This document shows positions 32,791 to 43,800 of a stretch of DNA of 64,000 nt, piece by piece; positions within the stretch are counted from its first letter, which is position 1, and the number at the start of each line of letters is the position of its first letter. The stretch spans positions 76,853,312-76,917,311 of the forward strand of contig CM057826.1 in the NCBI GenBank assembly GCA_030068075.1. The letters are read 5' to 3'. The position numbers and the translations under genes were made by a program. The notes beneath the pieces were generated by a model that saw nothing but the letters and a program-made list of their open reading frames with translations, did no database searches and was not told the DNA's origin. This stretch comes from Paguma larvata. Its lineage: Eukaryota; Chordata; Mammalia; Carnivora; Viverridae.

Positions 32791-35204
32791 TATTGTTAAA
32801 AACACTGTGGGGGCCACCAGGTGAGAGCGTGTATCTGGGCAACCAAATCCACTCTGAGGATTCAACCACCATCTTATGCGGATATGCATTCATATTTGTT
32901 CTCCCCTCCTTCCTTCCTCCTCCTCTCTGCTCCCTCTCTTCATTCTCTTCTCCTTCAGGACAACATTTCAATTACCTCACTGCACATCTGTCTCCAACAT
33001 TTTAATCCAGCCTGTCCAAAATCAGGCTACTCTTGGCCTCAACCAGTTCCCCCTTCTGACCTGTCCATCCATCAGTCGTAACCAGGGCTGAGATCACAAT
33101 TTAGGAAGGCACTTGCTCTCATAGGAGCTGGCCCTGCATTTGCAGGAACCAGACAGGGCCCTTCCGGTCCCACTTTAAGGTTACCGACCTAGTTCATTCA
33201 GACCCTAATGCCCCAGGTCATCTCAGACTTTACGATCCCTTGGCCCACTGCAGCCAATTCTTTTCTAAAGCCTGAAGATTTTTACCTCTCGGTGCCTCTG
33301 GCATTTCTCCCCACTATCTCATTCTGTCCCAGCTCTAACTTAGGCTCAATTAGGACCATGGTCACTCAGTCTCACAGCTCGGTGCACTGCCATCACTCTG
33401 TCTGTTCTCTCACCTCCAGTGTGTATTCTCTGCTGGGTGAAGAGCTGCCACTCACGTAAACTCCTCTCAGCACAGCAGTGCCTGGACCCGTCTTTCTGGT
33501 CTTATAATCCCAGTGCTCGTGCTCCCTGTATCCACCCTCAACGGAATGCACTTTGTACCCAGAACACATCTCACACTTTTCCACTCCGATTCATCTGCAA
33601 GCCTGCAATCCTAGCTACCTACCCTTCATGCCAAACTCTACCTGGGATCTACTCGAAGTGCAAGGAATCCCGCAGACAGAAGCCCTCAGTTGCCCACCAA
33701 CAGCTTCCTGCTGGGGGGCCTGTCTTAATCTGCCTTGGAATGCAGTCCCAGGGATTCTGTCTTCCTTCTGCCCCTGGATGGGCCAGCCTGCTGCTAGGGT
33801 GTCCTGCAGCCACATGACAGTGCTTTGAACATGCCCCAGCCCCAAATGAAGATCTGATCCATCTCACTTTAGGGGAAATGAATCCGAGACAAACAAAAGT
33901 GAAATGCTTTGCCACAAGTTCAAGCACACCAGACTTCCATACATGGCTCTCATGTTACTGGTTAGCTTTCACATTTTTGCTGGCTACTTTCTATCTAGCA
34001 TAAAATTCAAATTGATTACATTTTTAATTTTTTTCGAACACATCTAATCCTCTGTCTTAAATCTAACCATTTTCCAAACTATTTCATGTAAGTACCCCTC
34101 CTCAACACCAGAGAGTAACATTTATCCTTAGAGTGGGGAGGGGGGTGGGAATCTCAAGGTAATATACAAAGGGTCTGCAGTAAGAAAACACATTTTTTTT
34201 TTAAATTTGAGTATTTTCATTGAAAAGTTTATGTAAATTTGCCATCACTCCATAGAATATCTGCAATAGTTTGCATACAAACTAACATGCCTCTTCCTTT
34301 TCAAAATCTGAGAAAAACTGGTGTTTCAAGATGTGCCATACTTTTATTCTATGACCTTCCTTACCATCTAGCCTGAAGGGGGATACTTTTCCTATTTTGA
34401 AAAGCAGGAAAATAGATAAATATATACTACTTTAAAAAATTCATTCCTATCTTCTTATTTTTGTTGCAATTACTTACTCGTGGCTTCCAGAAAAATAAGT
34501 AGCATTTCTAGGGAGATATGGCCAGTAAACTGATTACTAACTCTGCCTTGCTCTGGGCAGAAACAGTAGACTACTTCTCCTCTGACATTTCCTATCTGAC
34601 GTAGCTCTTCAAATGGTCAAAGGAAGACATGCCCATCATTAGTCAGAGGGACACATATACTCTCTCCTGAAAGGGCTGGGATGTCTCCTTTGAAAACTTC
34701 CTGTATCAACTCATGCAGGTGTCATGACTGCTTGTGATTTACTCATATCGAGATGGGTGCTCTCCAGGTTGAAAGCTGAGAGAAATGCTTATTCAAATAT
34801 GGTAATTTATTTGCTTAATTTCAAAGTTATAAGTATTGTTGAAAGCACAGTCTGAGTCAACTCACATTTTAATTATCTTAGTACTGATGCCAGGCCTCAC
34901 ACATGGCAGGTGCTCAATAAATACTTATTGAACATATGAATTCACAAGTCAGTTTTCTTATCTTGCTCACTGTATATCTTTTAGATACGTCCTCTTCTTT
35001 ACTAAATTTCACATAAAGAACAGTGCTCGGTTTTACCAAACACAGGTTATCTGATCGTGGTAGCGCCAGGGCCCTAAAAGCTTACTGAGAACCAGATGAA
35101 AGCCCAGGTTGGAATGGATCTTTGCCGAGCATGCGTTTTTCACAGAACAGACCTGACAGGCAGTGAGGTCCACATTCACTTCATGTCTGCTTAGGTGTGC
35201 TCAC

Positions 35205-35287
35205 CTTGTTATCTGGTTTGGCAGATGCTGCAGCTATACCAGCAGCAACACTTCTCCACCGGGGGAAACTGCATCCTGAGATTTAGT
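35205..35287 (-). CDS. CAST: CAST exon 7: L-domain exon with a 1-base frameshift
   Basis: By position and similarity this is the human [20 protein letters not shown]...GDK exon. The first 12 codons read TKSQDAVSPGGE; the last 16, in the frame that joins exon 8, read SVAAGIAAASAKPDNK. Between them, near 35251-35252, one base is missing (GAAGTG where about GAAAGTG is expected). The exon is therefore 83 bp, not 84, and reading on from exon 6 reaches TAG at 35236-35234. Borders are good: acceptor CCTTTAG (AG 35289-35288), donor GTGAGC. Flanking exons are phase 0, so skipping would restore the frame. It could be an assembly error, a variant, or a decayed alternative exon. Confidence 0.88.
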
Positions 35288-36542
35288 CTAAAGGTGGGGA
35301 TAAAAAGATTAACAGAACAAGTATCTCTGAATGAGTATTTTCAAGATCATGCATTTCGAGTACCACTAATGAGCCAGTTATAACCATCATGGACATAGAG
35401 CAGAGGAATGGTTACCAGCTTCTACTGCACATAGTACAACACTGGCGACCATATAAGGGTGGATTCAAGCTACAGAGTTCGTGCAGGTGCACAGATTTTG
35501 AAGGGGGCCAGGTAGGGATTGTGATAAACTGTTACAAAGTTGTAGCCAATTGTTGCCCATATAATCTGATTTTTCAAGAAAAGCTAGAAATGTGAATTTT
35601 ATGGGAAGCATTATGACTTTAATTGTTGGCAACTCATTAAAAACAATTTTAGTAATACTGCAAGTCAAACAAAATACACTTGAACAAAACACATAATGGA
35701 TGCATTGAACTTAAGAGACACAGATGAGTAACCACCTTCTATCAAGTCCATTGTCAAGTAGGCCTGCTTAATGTCTTCCAAGAGTTATCAATGGAAAAGT
35801 TTTTTCATTTTTTAAAATATTATTTACTTTTGAGAGAGAGAGAGAGATAGAGTGTAAGCTGGGGAGGGGCAGAGAGAGGGGAGACACAGAATCTGAAAAG
35901 CAGGCTCCAGGTTCCAAGCTGTCAGCACAGAGCCCAAAGTGGGGCTTGAACTCACAAACCATGAGATCATGACCTGAGCCGAAGTCAGACACTTAACTGA
36001 CTGAGCCACCCAGATGCCCCTGAAAAGTTCTTCTCATAAGTGTTTATTCTTCTAATAAATGACCTCCATTAGCTGTGCAAATATGGAATCTATTTCTGAT
36101 TTTTTGGCTCTATAAATTCAACTCTTCTACAACAAAATTTTAAACACTTCTTTCAGACTTCCAGCTAAAGAGCAGATCCTGCAGAGCATCTATGCTCCTA
36201 ACTCTGAGAAGAGGGGTCTGGGAGGCAACCTGTACCCCAAGCTTCCCATCCACAAGACACCAGAGGCTGCTCCTTGCAGTCACGACTGGGCACTGCTGGG
36301 CAGGGGGAGAGGTCTGGACTGAACTTCCCCTCAACCCATCTGATGTATTTCTTGAGCTTTTCAGAGGCCCAAGATAACACAAGGCTATGTGCAAAACCAG
36401 TAAAACGACAGCACCAAATCCCAATACAAGGTATGTTCAGCTCAGCTCCACAGATTCGACTGCTCATGTCCATATAGATAGATGACGTGCATCTTCTTCC
36501 CTAGTTGATGGCAGTGTTTTCCTATCAATCTGACAGGTTTAC
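35288..36542 (-). other. CAST intron 6
   Basis: 1.25 kb with one Can-SINE (35803-36020). Overlapping ORFs at 36140-36477 are unsupported. Confidence 0.8.
35803..36020 (-). repeat. Can-SINE
   Basis: Reverse copy from TATTTACTTTTGAGAGAGAG to GAGCCACCCAGATGCCCC, flanked by gaaaagttttt / gaaaagttctt duplications. Confidence 0.93.
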
Positions 36543-36656
36543 CTTTGGTTTTGTTGATTTCTCTGATGTCGACTGCTCACTTGATCTGGAAACTGCTTTT
36601 TCACTATGAACATGCTTGCTTCCTGCATCTGATGCATGCTTGGGTAGGCTTTTTGG
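36543..36656 (-). CDS. CAST: CAST exon 6: L domain
   Basis: Encodes 38 codons: [20 protein letters not shown] then [18 protein letters not shown]. Matches human [38 protein letters not shown], with loss of an acidic stretch and two added His. Acceptor TTTCAG (AG 36658-36657), donor GTAAAC, phase 0-0. The L domain binds L-type calcium channels rather than calpain; this exon is Ser- and Lys-rich. Confidence 0.95.
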
Positions 36657-36885
36657 CTGAAACACACACACCACACTGTTAACAACATGACAAATACTGA
36701 TGCTTTCCTCTATGGAGTGCGAGTGTTCTTATGACATTAATAAATTGCAAATCCTGCTACTGCCACGTGGTGGTGCCATTTTAGCCAGAAAAACCAACCT
36801 AAAGGAGAGTTTAGAATTTTACCCCTCACACACAAAAAAGCCTTCACCTGCCTAATGATACCAAGTTTTAATGATGATCATTTAC

Positions 36886-36942
36886 CTCTTTGTGTTCCTT
36901 TGGCTTTATTTCTTGGGTTTTTTTCTCATGAACCACAGATGG
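36886..36942 (-). CDS. CAST: CAST exon 5: L domain
   Basis: A 57-bp exon encoding PSVVHEKKTQEIKPKEHKE (human LSVVHEKKSQEGKPKEHTE). Acceptor TTGACAG (AG 36944-36943), donor GTAAAT, phase 0-0. Very lysine/glutamate-rich. Confidence 0.95.
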
Positions 36943-38301
36943 CTGTCAATTTCAAAAGATAAAATCTGAGTTACATTGGAATCCTTTCTTTTATTACTTC
37001 CAAATAGGCTCAAGAACAAAACTCCCTATTAGACCCTTCTGCTTCTCTTGGGAAAGGCTCAGTTACAGGAATACACATGTGCTGCTTGTCAAGAGTTATT
37101 CTACCAACAGCATGATAATGACAGTCATAAGAGTAATGAAAAGATTAGTATGTCATTTAAAATGATTTTTCAAATAGGTACGTATCTCTAACTTACTGGC
37201 TGTTTTTCACAATTCATACAGATCATTTAGTAAATGCAAGTGCAATCACAGAGATGTCACATGATCACCGAGACCTCTGAATTTGTTGATAGGGAATCCT
37301 ACTCCAGAAATTCTTTTAAAAAATCTCCCTTCATAGGGAATGAACATTGTACTTCTGCAATTTAATGATTTACATAGTCTTTTTTGTGTTACAAGTGGAG
37401 AAGGAGGTGTCACCAGAAACCCAATTCTCTTGAGACTGTGTAAATGGCCAAATGGAATAGCAGATAATTTCTACCTTGCGGCTGAATTCTTCCTCTACAG
37501 TGGACTGGGAGATTATCATTGTGAGGGGGCAACCCAAAGGAGCTACATAAAATCAGATAAGCCTCATCTTCCACCCAGAGGAGACCTCACCCTTGCCTAC
37601 CTTTAAAGGAAATCTCTGTGCTTTCCCACAGGAAGCCTTGCAGTCTTATCTGAGTATCTGCTTAAGCATGTTTGAAAGAAGTAATATGCACCATCGTATG
37701 TAGGAGAAAACTTTGCCCTGCTTGCAGACACCCTGGAGTCCATCTCCACATGGATACAGACTGGCTTTCAGTCTAGACAGCCAGGAGTCAGAGACGCCAC
37801 TCCCAAGGGAAAGTCAGAGTTGTCTCCTGAGAACCTGGTAACTAGCTCCACAAACTGAGATAAGACTGTTAAGATAAACCCATGGTCCTCTTAGGAAAGA
37901 CTCTCATCTGTAAGTCATCTAGGTGCTGTGTTCAAAAGACATTTATTCTTGATGTCCCATATTTAAAGTAACTGGATACTCATTACCCTTTGTCCTTTCT
38001 CCTTGGTTCTCCTTGGCTTTTTAAACAATTACTTCGCCTATAACAAAAATCTAGATCTGAACAAAATGCCTCCTGAAATATATTGTTCTCCTTTATAAAA
38101 TAAATTCATTTTAACATACAGATTTAATGTTATAATTATTAATTTATGCTCTATTAAATGTTTAAAAAGGTAATCCAAAATTAATTAAACTGGCTGACAA
38201 AAAAAATCCTTCACCATTCAGTAGCACCAGTCGAGTAAACTGGTTATTTATTATTATTGCTAAGAATCCAAACAACTCACTAGTTGACTTAAATTACTTA
38301 C
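36943..38301 (-). other. CAST intron 4
   Basis: 1.36 kb with no recognisable repeat or gene. The 88-codon ORF at 37340-37606 has no support. Confidence 0.8.
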
Positions 38302-38343
38302 CTTCGTTGATTGTGACTTCTTTTCAGGTTCTGTTTTTGCAGC
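38302..38343 (-). CDS. CAST: CAST exon 4: L domain
   Basis: A 42-bp exon encoding AAKTEPEKKSQSTK (human AVKTEPEKKSQSTK). Acceptor GTATAG (AG 38345-38344), donor GTAAGT, phase 0-0. Confidence 0.94.
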
Positions 38344-38954
38344 CTATACTCAGAAAAATAAAGAGAGGGAAGGAATTACAGAACAAAGGGAAAAAAAGAC
38401 ATAGTTTATAAAGTTTAACATTGATTTCCTTCAACGAAGAAAGCATTCCAAAGGAGATGATTTTGATCTAAATATAAACTTTCTGAGTTAAGTTTATTAT
38501 ATTTTGCTTGGAATTTTAACTCTTTAGATAAACATGTTAAGTACACTAATACTCTGATCTTAGTTTTAGACAGCAATTTATATCTTACTTTTGTTATGTC
38601 TATCAAAGATAATGTAAAAATTTATTACTACAAACACTGTAGCTAATATATATAAGCAAAACAAAATAAAAAGCTGCATCTTTCAAAGCCAATGACATGA
38701 TTGATCTTTGTGTGAAATACCACAGGTTTTGGCTGCCAGTGTGAAACAATGGGATGGTGACAGAGCCAAGAGCGCAGAAAGCAGTGACATTTAGTTTTAG
38801 TGCCATAATATGAGCGATGGGTCACCAAGCCTACCAGAAAGGCTGTGATGGGTGAGTTACTGAAGATCTGGAACTGTAATTATTAACGTGCGCTGAGCAG
38901 GTGAAGTGACCATTAGCAAACAGAAATGTCCCCTAGTACAATGAACCACATCAC
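38344..38954 (-). other. CAST intron 3
   Basis: 611 bp; no repeat or gene recognised. Confidence 0.8.
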
Positions 38955-39020
38955 CTGTTTTTTGGGTCTTTTCCTGCTTGGAGAATGATGTCCTTCCACC
39001 TGTTTTCTGATTGGAATAGC
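38955..39020 (-). CDS. CAST: CAST exon 3: L domain (commonly skipped exon)
   Basis: Encodes 22 codons, AIPIRKQVEGHHSPSRKRPK then KQ (human [22 protein letters not shown]). Acceptor ATTAG (AG 39022-39021), donor GTGATG (moderate). Phase 0-0. In other mammals this exon is optional in CAST transcripts; the modest donor would allow that here, but splicing cannot be judged from sequence alone. Confidence 0.93.
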
Positions 39021-40219
39021 CTAATACAAGAGCACAGCCCCAAGTGTGATTTTATTTTATCTGTCAAATAAGTATCATGTATCATTGGGCTTAATGTTTA
39101 TATCAAGATTCGTTCTAATCACCTACTTCATCTACTCCATGCGTCTCTAACGCCAACAAGTTGTAGGCACTAAAACTCTAAAGGCTCAAGCAAATATTGC
39201 AGTTTGGATTTACTTTTCTTCCCCGGTAAGAGTCTGCAAAATTGCCATTAGCAAAACTAACTTCAGACCTCTTTCCTTTACTTTCTCTGTGTACAGGCTG
39301 ATTGGGCCATTTTCTTCCACCTATATTTCTAATGTTTGGTTATGACCAAATCAATAGTCACAAGTACTGTCAAAAGTACTTCTGAAATTTTATACCAACT
39401 CTGTAAAGAGTGCATAGATTTTTATGCACAACGTAATCTATAGTTCTAGGAATGCTTCAGAAGGTCTGATTGTGACTTAAGCCCTTTACTAGAGTATTTT
39501 TACTCAGTTACCCAACCAAAGGTCATTCATGTCAAAAAAATACAATCCTTTAAGCCCACACATGCATTCTTGGCATAGGCAAGATATGAAAACTGGAGTA
39601 AAACTGGATTAAACATTTTTTAACTTTTCAAAATAAAAGATGAAAAATTAGGCCTAATATTTCCTGTCATTTCTTTCCTTTTTATCTATTTGGGAGCATT
39701 AATATAAACTCCTATTTTTTATTCTATTATCTGAAAAAGCCAACACCAAATATCCTCTTAATTTATCATGGCTTGTGCTTCAGCCATTAAAATACAAACA
39801 TTCCTCCCATAACGGACCCTTGTTATACCAACATACTTATTGTTTTGAGCAGGAAACAAAGTTCATAACTACAAAAATCTTTTTAAAGGAATTTAAAATT
39901 TTGGATCCTTTCAAATTGGATCTTTGTTAATTAAGTTTCTGTATTTGCTACTATGTTTACTGAATTTATGCAAACGCAATTTATTAAATGATTACGGAGG
40001 AAAACAAGCAGCTGGTATTGTAGTGGTTTAGATCTAAGAAAAGCTTCTACTTTAGAATTTGGCAATCAAGATTCTGCATGGTAGAACTCTACAAAACAAT
40101 TAAGAATTTACGCTCACACATGAAAGTAGCTTGTAATGGAAAATTTTTTTTTTTAGTAGTTGCTAATACATTTCCTAAATTTAGTTTTGAAGGTGATGGT
40201 GCTTAACATAATAGTGATG

Positions 40220-40437
40220 ACAATAATAACTAATGCTTATTGATTACCTCTTAGTATCAAGGACTACTCTAAACTTTACATGTGCCAACTCAATCCTCAT
40301 AATAAATTCTATGAGGCAGGTAATATCATCATCATCATCATTATCATCATGATCCTCATCTCTACTTCATGGATGAGAAATTTAAGTACAAAGAAGTTAA
40401 ATAACCTCCCAAGGATACCCACGGTAGAGCTCTAGGG
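40220..40437 (-). repeat. MIR SINE containing (ATC)n
   Basis: Reverse MIR: GCTTATTGATTACCTCTTAG, CAACTCAATCCTCATAATAA, then an ATC-rich tract at 40324-40362, and CATGGATGAGAAATTTAAG, AAGTTAAATAACCTCCC. The microsatellite arose inside the MIR. Confidence 0.82.
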
Positions 40438-40474
40438 TTTTGTGTTCTCAATCACCGCACCGTACAACATTATC

Positions 40475-40690
40475 TGTCCAATACCAGCGAGCTCATACTG
40501 GGCATCTGCTGGGGGACAGGCACTGTCTAAAACCCTTACATGTTTGTTTTCTTACATAGCCTTGTGAAACATGTACTATTATCCAAACTGTACAGATAAG
40601 GAAACCAAAGCAAAGAGGTGTTTCCGAACACCATGGCTGGTATGAAATGAGACTCCAAACCAGGCCATCTGGCTCCATTGTTCGCGTTAC
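40475..40690 (-). repeat. MIR SINE
   Basis: Reverse MIR: GGGCATCTGCTGGGGGACAG, TGTACTATTATCCAAACTGT, ACAGATAAGGAAACCAAAGC and a terminal CCATCTGGCTCC. It lies about 40 bp from another MIR in the same orientation. Confidence 0.82.
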
Positions 40691-41640
40691 ATGGTCTCTC
40701 AGGGATCTTCTCCTGATTAGAAATAATCTGACCTTCCATTTGAACTACAGAAGATGACCATTAATGTGCAGGGACACATTAGATAAGAACTTAGGTCTAG
40801 ACATATCACTCCCTCTTCAGAGGTAGATGGACATTTATTTGAAAGTTATAGAACAAGACAAGGATTCAGTATAGGTATTATCTTGAATTAACATCTTTTT
40901 TCTAAAAGCTCAAAATATTTGAAGAAATATGCTCCAGTTCACATTCACAAAAATCTTCAAGAAAAGGCTAGTGTAAATGTTATGACCCAAACATCAAAAG
41001 CACATTGTTACTAAAATCCACCAAGAAAAGGGAGTTGAGGCCAAAAGCGGTCCGGAGTCAGCCACTGGTGATATTTCATCAAGACACTTATTTTGGTCTC
41101 TCCCTCTTTTCCCCTTCTTTCACCTCTCTCTTCTCCCATCCTCTAGTTCTGCAGGACTGCCAGGAATTCTCGTGATTAATGTTTAGCAATGGCTGAAGGG
41201 TTTGTGGACACTTGAAATAAACACTGGTCCTCAAACGGAAAGTTGGGGGCAATGGATTAGCATCAGGCAATGGGTCAAATGAGAACCAAAATGATGAAGA
41301 GGAAATCCTAGACTTGTGGCTCTCCTTCCTTTACTTTTGATGGACTCTGAGCTCAACGATAATTTGTTATTGGATGATGCTTCTCCTATAGTCTGAGGTA
41401 AGGTTTTTTAATATTGTAAAATTAAGCTTGGTCTTCATTAAGTAGTGACAATAGAAGAAAAAGGATTGGGTACTGTATATTGTGAAAGCAATTTAAAAAT
41501 TCATGTAAATGTAAAATACTAAATAAAAACGATTTAAGATTAAAAATTTTTTAAGTTAAAATAAATGCTAGATGACATTTATAAGAGATTTGAACTATAC
41601 TTCAAGATATTTACAATGTCCTTCAAAAACAACTGAACAT

Positions 41641-41868
41641 GAGGGGCACCTGGGTGGCTCAGCTGGTTAAGCATTCAACCTCAACTCAGGTCATATCTCA
41701 TGGTTCGTGAGTTTGAGCCCCACATCGGACTCTGCACGGACAGCTCAGAGCCTGTTTAGATCCTCTGTCTCCCTCTCTCTCTGTCCCTCCGCTGCTTGCA
41801 TTCTGTCTCTCAAAAATATTTGAATTAAGTATTTTTAAATAAATATTTAAAACAAAAAAAAAAAAAAC
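41641..41868 (+). repeat. Can-SINE
   Basis: Forward copy, GGGGCACCTGGGTGGCTCAG to an A-rich tail, flanked by aacaactgaacatga and aacagctgaacatga (one mismatch). Confidence 0.94.
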
Positions 41869-42449
41869 AGCTGAACATGAGACTATAGGATCTTCCAACA
41901 GCACTAAATTACAGTGCTAGTACTAAGTTATGGCATAGGATCCTACTGGCATAGCAAAGTAATATGGAAGAAAGAAAAGAAAAGTATGTCAGTGATTTTA
42001 AACAAGAATGACTTAATGATAATGGAGCTGGATTGTCTCTTAAGGACACTAAAGGATATTGGCTCATTAAAATTAGTTGAGAGCTTTTTGAAAATGTGCC
42101 CACTTTAATTCTCCACCCGCAATGTCCAAGAAACACAGCTTGAGACATGGTAACTAAGGAGAGGGCTGAGCAGGGCTGAGGCAGCTTCAGCCAACTCTTC
42201 AGAACTAGGCTTACTCTATGTGGTAACTCCACTGGACAACATTCTTTTATTTTTTCTTCTGAAATTCCAAGAAATAATATTAGAATAAATTCCAAATAGA
42301 GCTCAAGAGTTTATCAGTAAGATGTTGCCCTGTAGGACTAAAACTTCAAAAAAGAAACTTAAGAAAGTATCTCAAGTAACCAGTATCATGTCACTTGCTT
42401 CATGTTCACTTAGTGTAAACTCTCTCATTCGTATACTGAATTTTATTTT

Positions 42450-42668
42450 ATATATTTTTTTAATTTTTTTAATGTTTATTTATTTTTGAGAGAGACAGGG
42501 AATCAGTGAGGGAGGGACAGAGAGAGCTGGAAACATAGAATCCAAAAAAGGCTCCAGGCCCTGAGCTGTCAGCATCGAGCATTACATGAGGCTTGAACTC
42601 ACTAGCCGTGAGATCATAACCTGAGCCAAAGTCGGATGCTTAACAGACTGAACCACCCAGGCTCCCCT
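42450..42668 (-). repeat. Can-SINE
   Basis: Reverse copy: TGTTTATTTATTTTTGAGAG to GAACCACCCAGGCTCCCC; moderately diverged. Confidence 0.92.
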
Positions 42669-43051
42669 ATAAATTGAGTTTTCAATGGCTAGAATACTAT
42701 AAAATTATTTTAATAAGAAGCATTCATATTCTTCACTAGATCCAGAGAAATATACTAAGATCATTTTATAATTTAAAAACTCCAGCAAAGCTAGAACCAA
42801 AAAATCTCTGGATGACCACTCTTGTCTAGATATTCTAAAACAATGTAGAAGTGTACAGATGATACTTGAGGTAAATATTAAAAGTAAAGGTGAGTTTCCA
42901 AAGATCCCTATAAATTATAAAGAAAATGTTTACTTCCATAACTTAAGCTTATTAGGACACATAACACATTCATCAGTCTATATTTATTTTGCTTTATAAA
43001 ATAATCACTTAAAGGCATTCACCCGAGTACACCCTTGAAGATTCTTCATAC

Positions 43052-43111
43052 CTTAGTTTCTGTGGGATTCATACTGGTAGATTTGCTGGTGGAAGCAGAA
43101 GAAGCTGACAC
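43052..43111 (-). CDS. CAST: CAST exon 2: start codon of the MNPTETK form
   Basis: A 60-bp exon, fully open, reading VSASSASTSKSTS followed by MNPTETK. ATG is at 43072-43070. The 13 codons before it match the human XL form (VSASSGATSKSSS), so the exon is read through when transcripts start at more upstream exons, which are not in this window. From the local first exon (61308) an in-frame TGA lies upstream, and this ATG is the first usable one. Kozak context is moderate (A at -3, A at +4). Acceptor TTTCTAG (AG 43113-43112), donor GTATGA. Confidence 0.95.
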
Positions 43112-43377
43112 CTAGAAAGTAAAGAGAGAAAGTCTGATTCTGGTTAACCTACAAATACTTTGTCTTTCTTTCAGTTCCTCTTAACCATACTTGTTCTTAA
43201 CTCTATCTTGGCTTTACCTCTTCTAGAGTACAACTCTCACAAAAGTTCAGTAGGTGGTCTTGCCCAGTGGGCAAAGCCTTTATAACCAGATCAAATGAGT
43301 TCAAATTTGGGGTGTACTACTTACTAAATAATCATGGGCAATTTTCTGATTCTTAGTTTCCTTTTTCTCAATTTTTC

Positions 43378-43537
43378 TTTTTTTTTAAATAATTTATTGT
43401 CAAATTGGTTTCCATACAACACCCAGTGCTCATCCCAACAAGTGCCCTCCTCTGTGCCCGTCACCCACTCTCCCCCCTCCCATACCCCTCTCACCCTTCA
43501 GTTTGTTCTTGGTCTTTAAGAGTCTCTTATGTTTTTC
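43378..43537 (-). repeat. L1 3'-end fragment
   Basis: Poly(T) then TTATTGTCAAATTGGTTTCC, ACACCCAGTGCTCATCCC and the C-rich tail to TCTTTAAGAGTCTCTTATG: the felid L1 3' terminus in reverse, about 160 bp. Confidence 0.87.
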
Positions 43538-43589
43538 TTAAATAGATAACAATCTTGTGGGTTTATTACTACCTGGTGCATAAGTGCTC

Positions 43590-43800
43590 AGTAAATATTA
43601 CAATTATTGTCTGTATTATTTTTAGAAAGAACACAGACTTTAAAACTTGTGCCAGCTCTGCCAATTACTAGCTCTGTGACTTTCAGTCTTAGTTTCCTAG
43701 GTATATAAAATAAGGCCAATAGCAGCTCTTTTGCAGGGTTTTAAGCATTTAAGATAATTAAATGTCTGGCATATTGTGGGTGCTTATTAAATTACTAATG
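43590..43800 (+). repeat. MIR SINE
   Basis: CCAATTACTAGCTCTGTGAC, TCAGTCTTAGTTTCCTAGG and a final GTCTGGCATATTGTGGGTG followed by a CTTATTAAATTA end fit MIR. Confidence 0.8.

Larger units (their letters stand above)
31661..35204 (-). other. CAST intron 7
   Basis: 3.5 kb. MIR copies are recognisable at about 31800-31985 and 32625-32790, and an MIR/L2-like end at 34885-34940. The unusually GC-rich part 32000-33850 contains several open frames, the longest 181 codons (32079-32624, minus), but no domain, splice or family evidence; it may be decayed L2-type repeat. Confidence 0.7.
39021..43051 (-). other. CAST intron 2
   Basis: 4 kb with two adjacent MIRs (40220-40437 and 40475-40690), an (ATC)n tract and two Can-SINEs (41641 and 42450). 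The stretch 39100-40200 is AT-rich with nothing recognised. Confidence 0.8.

Noticed and set aside
40321..40362. Regular ATC repeats considered as a CRISPR-like array
   Set aside because: Simple trinucleotide microsatellite within a MIR in a mammalian genome; no repeat-spacer structure.
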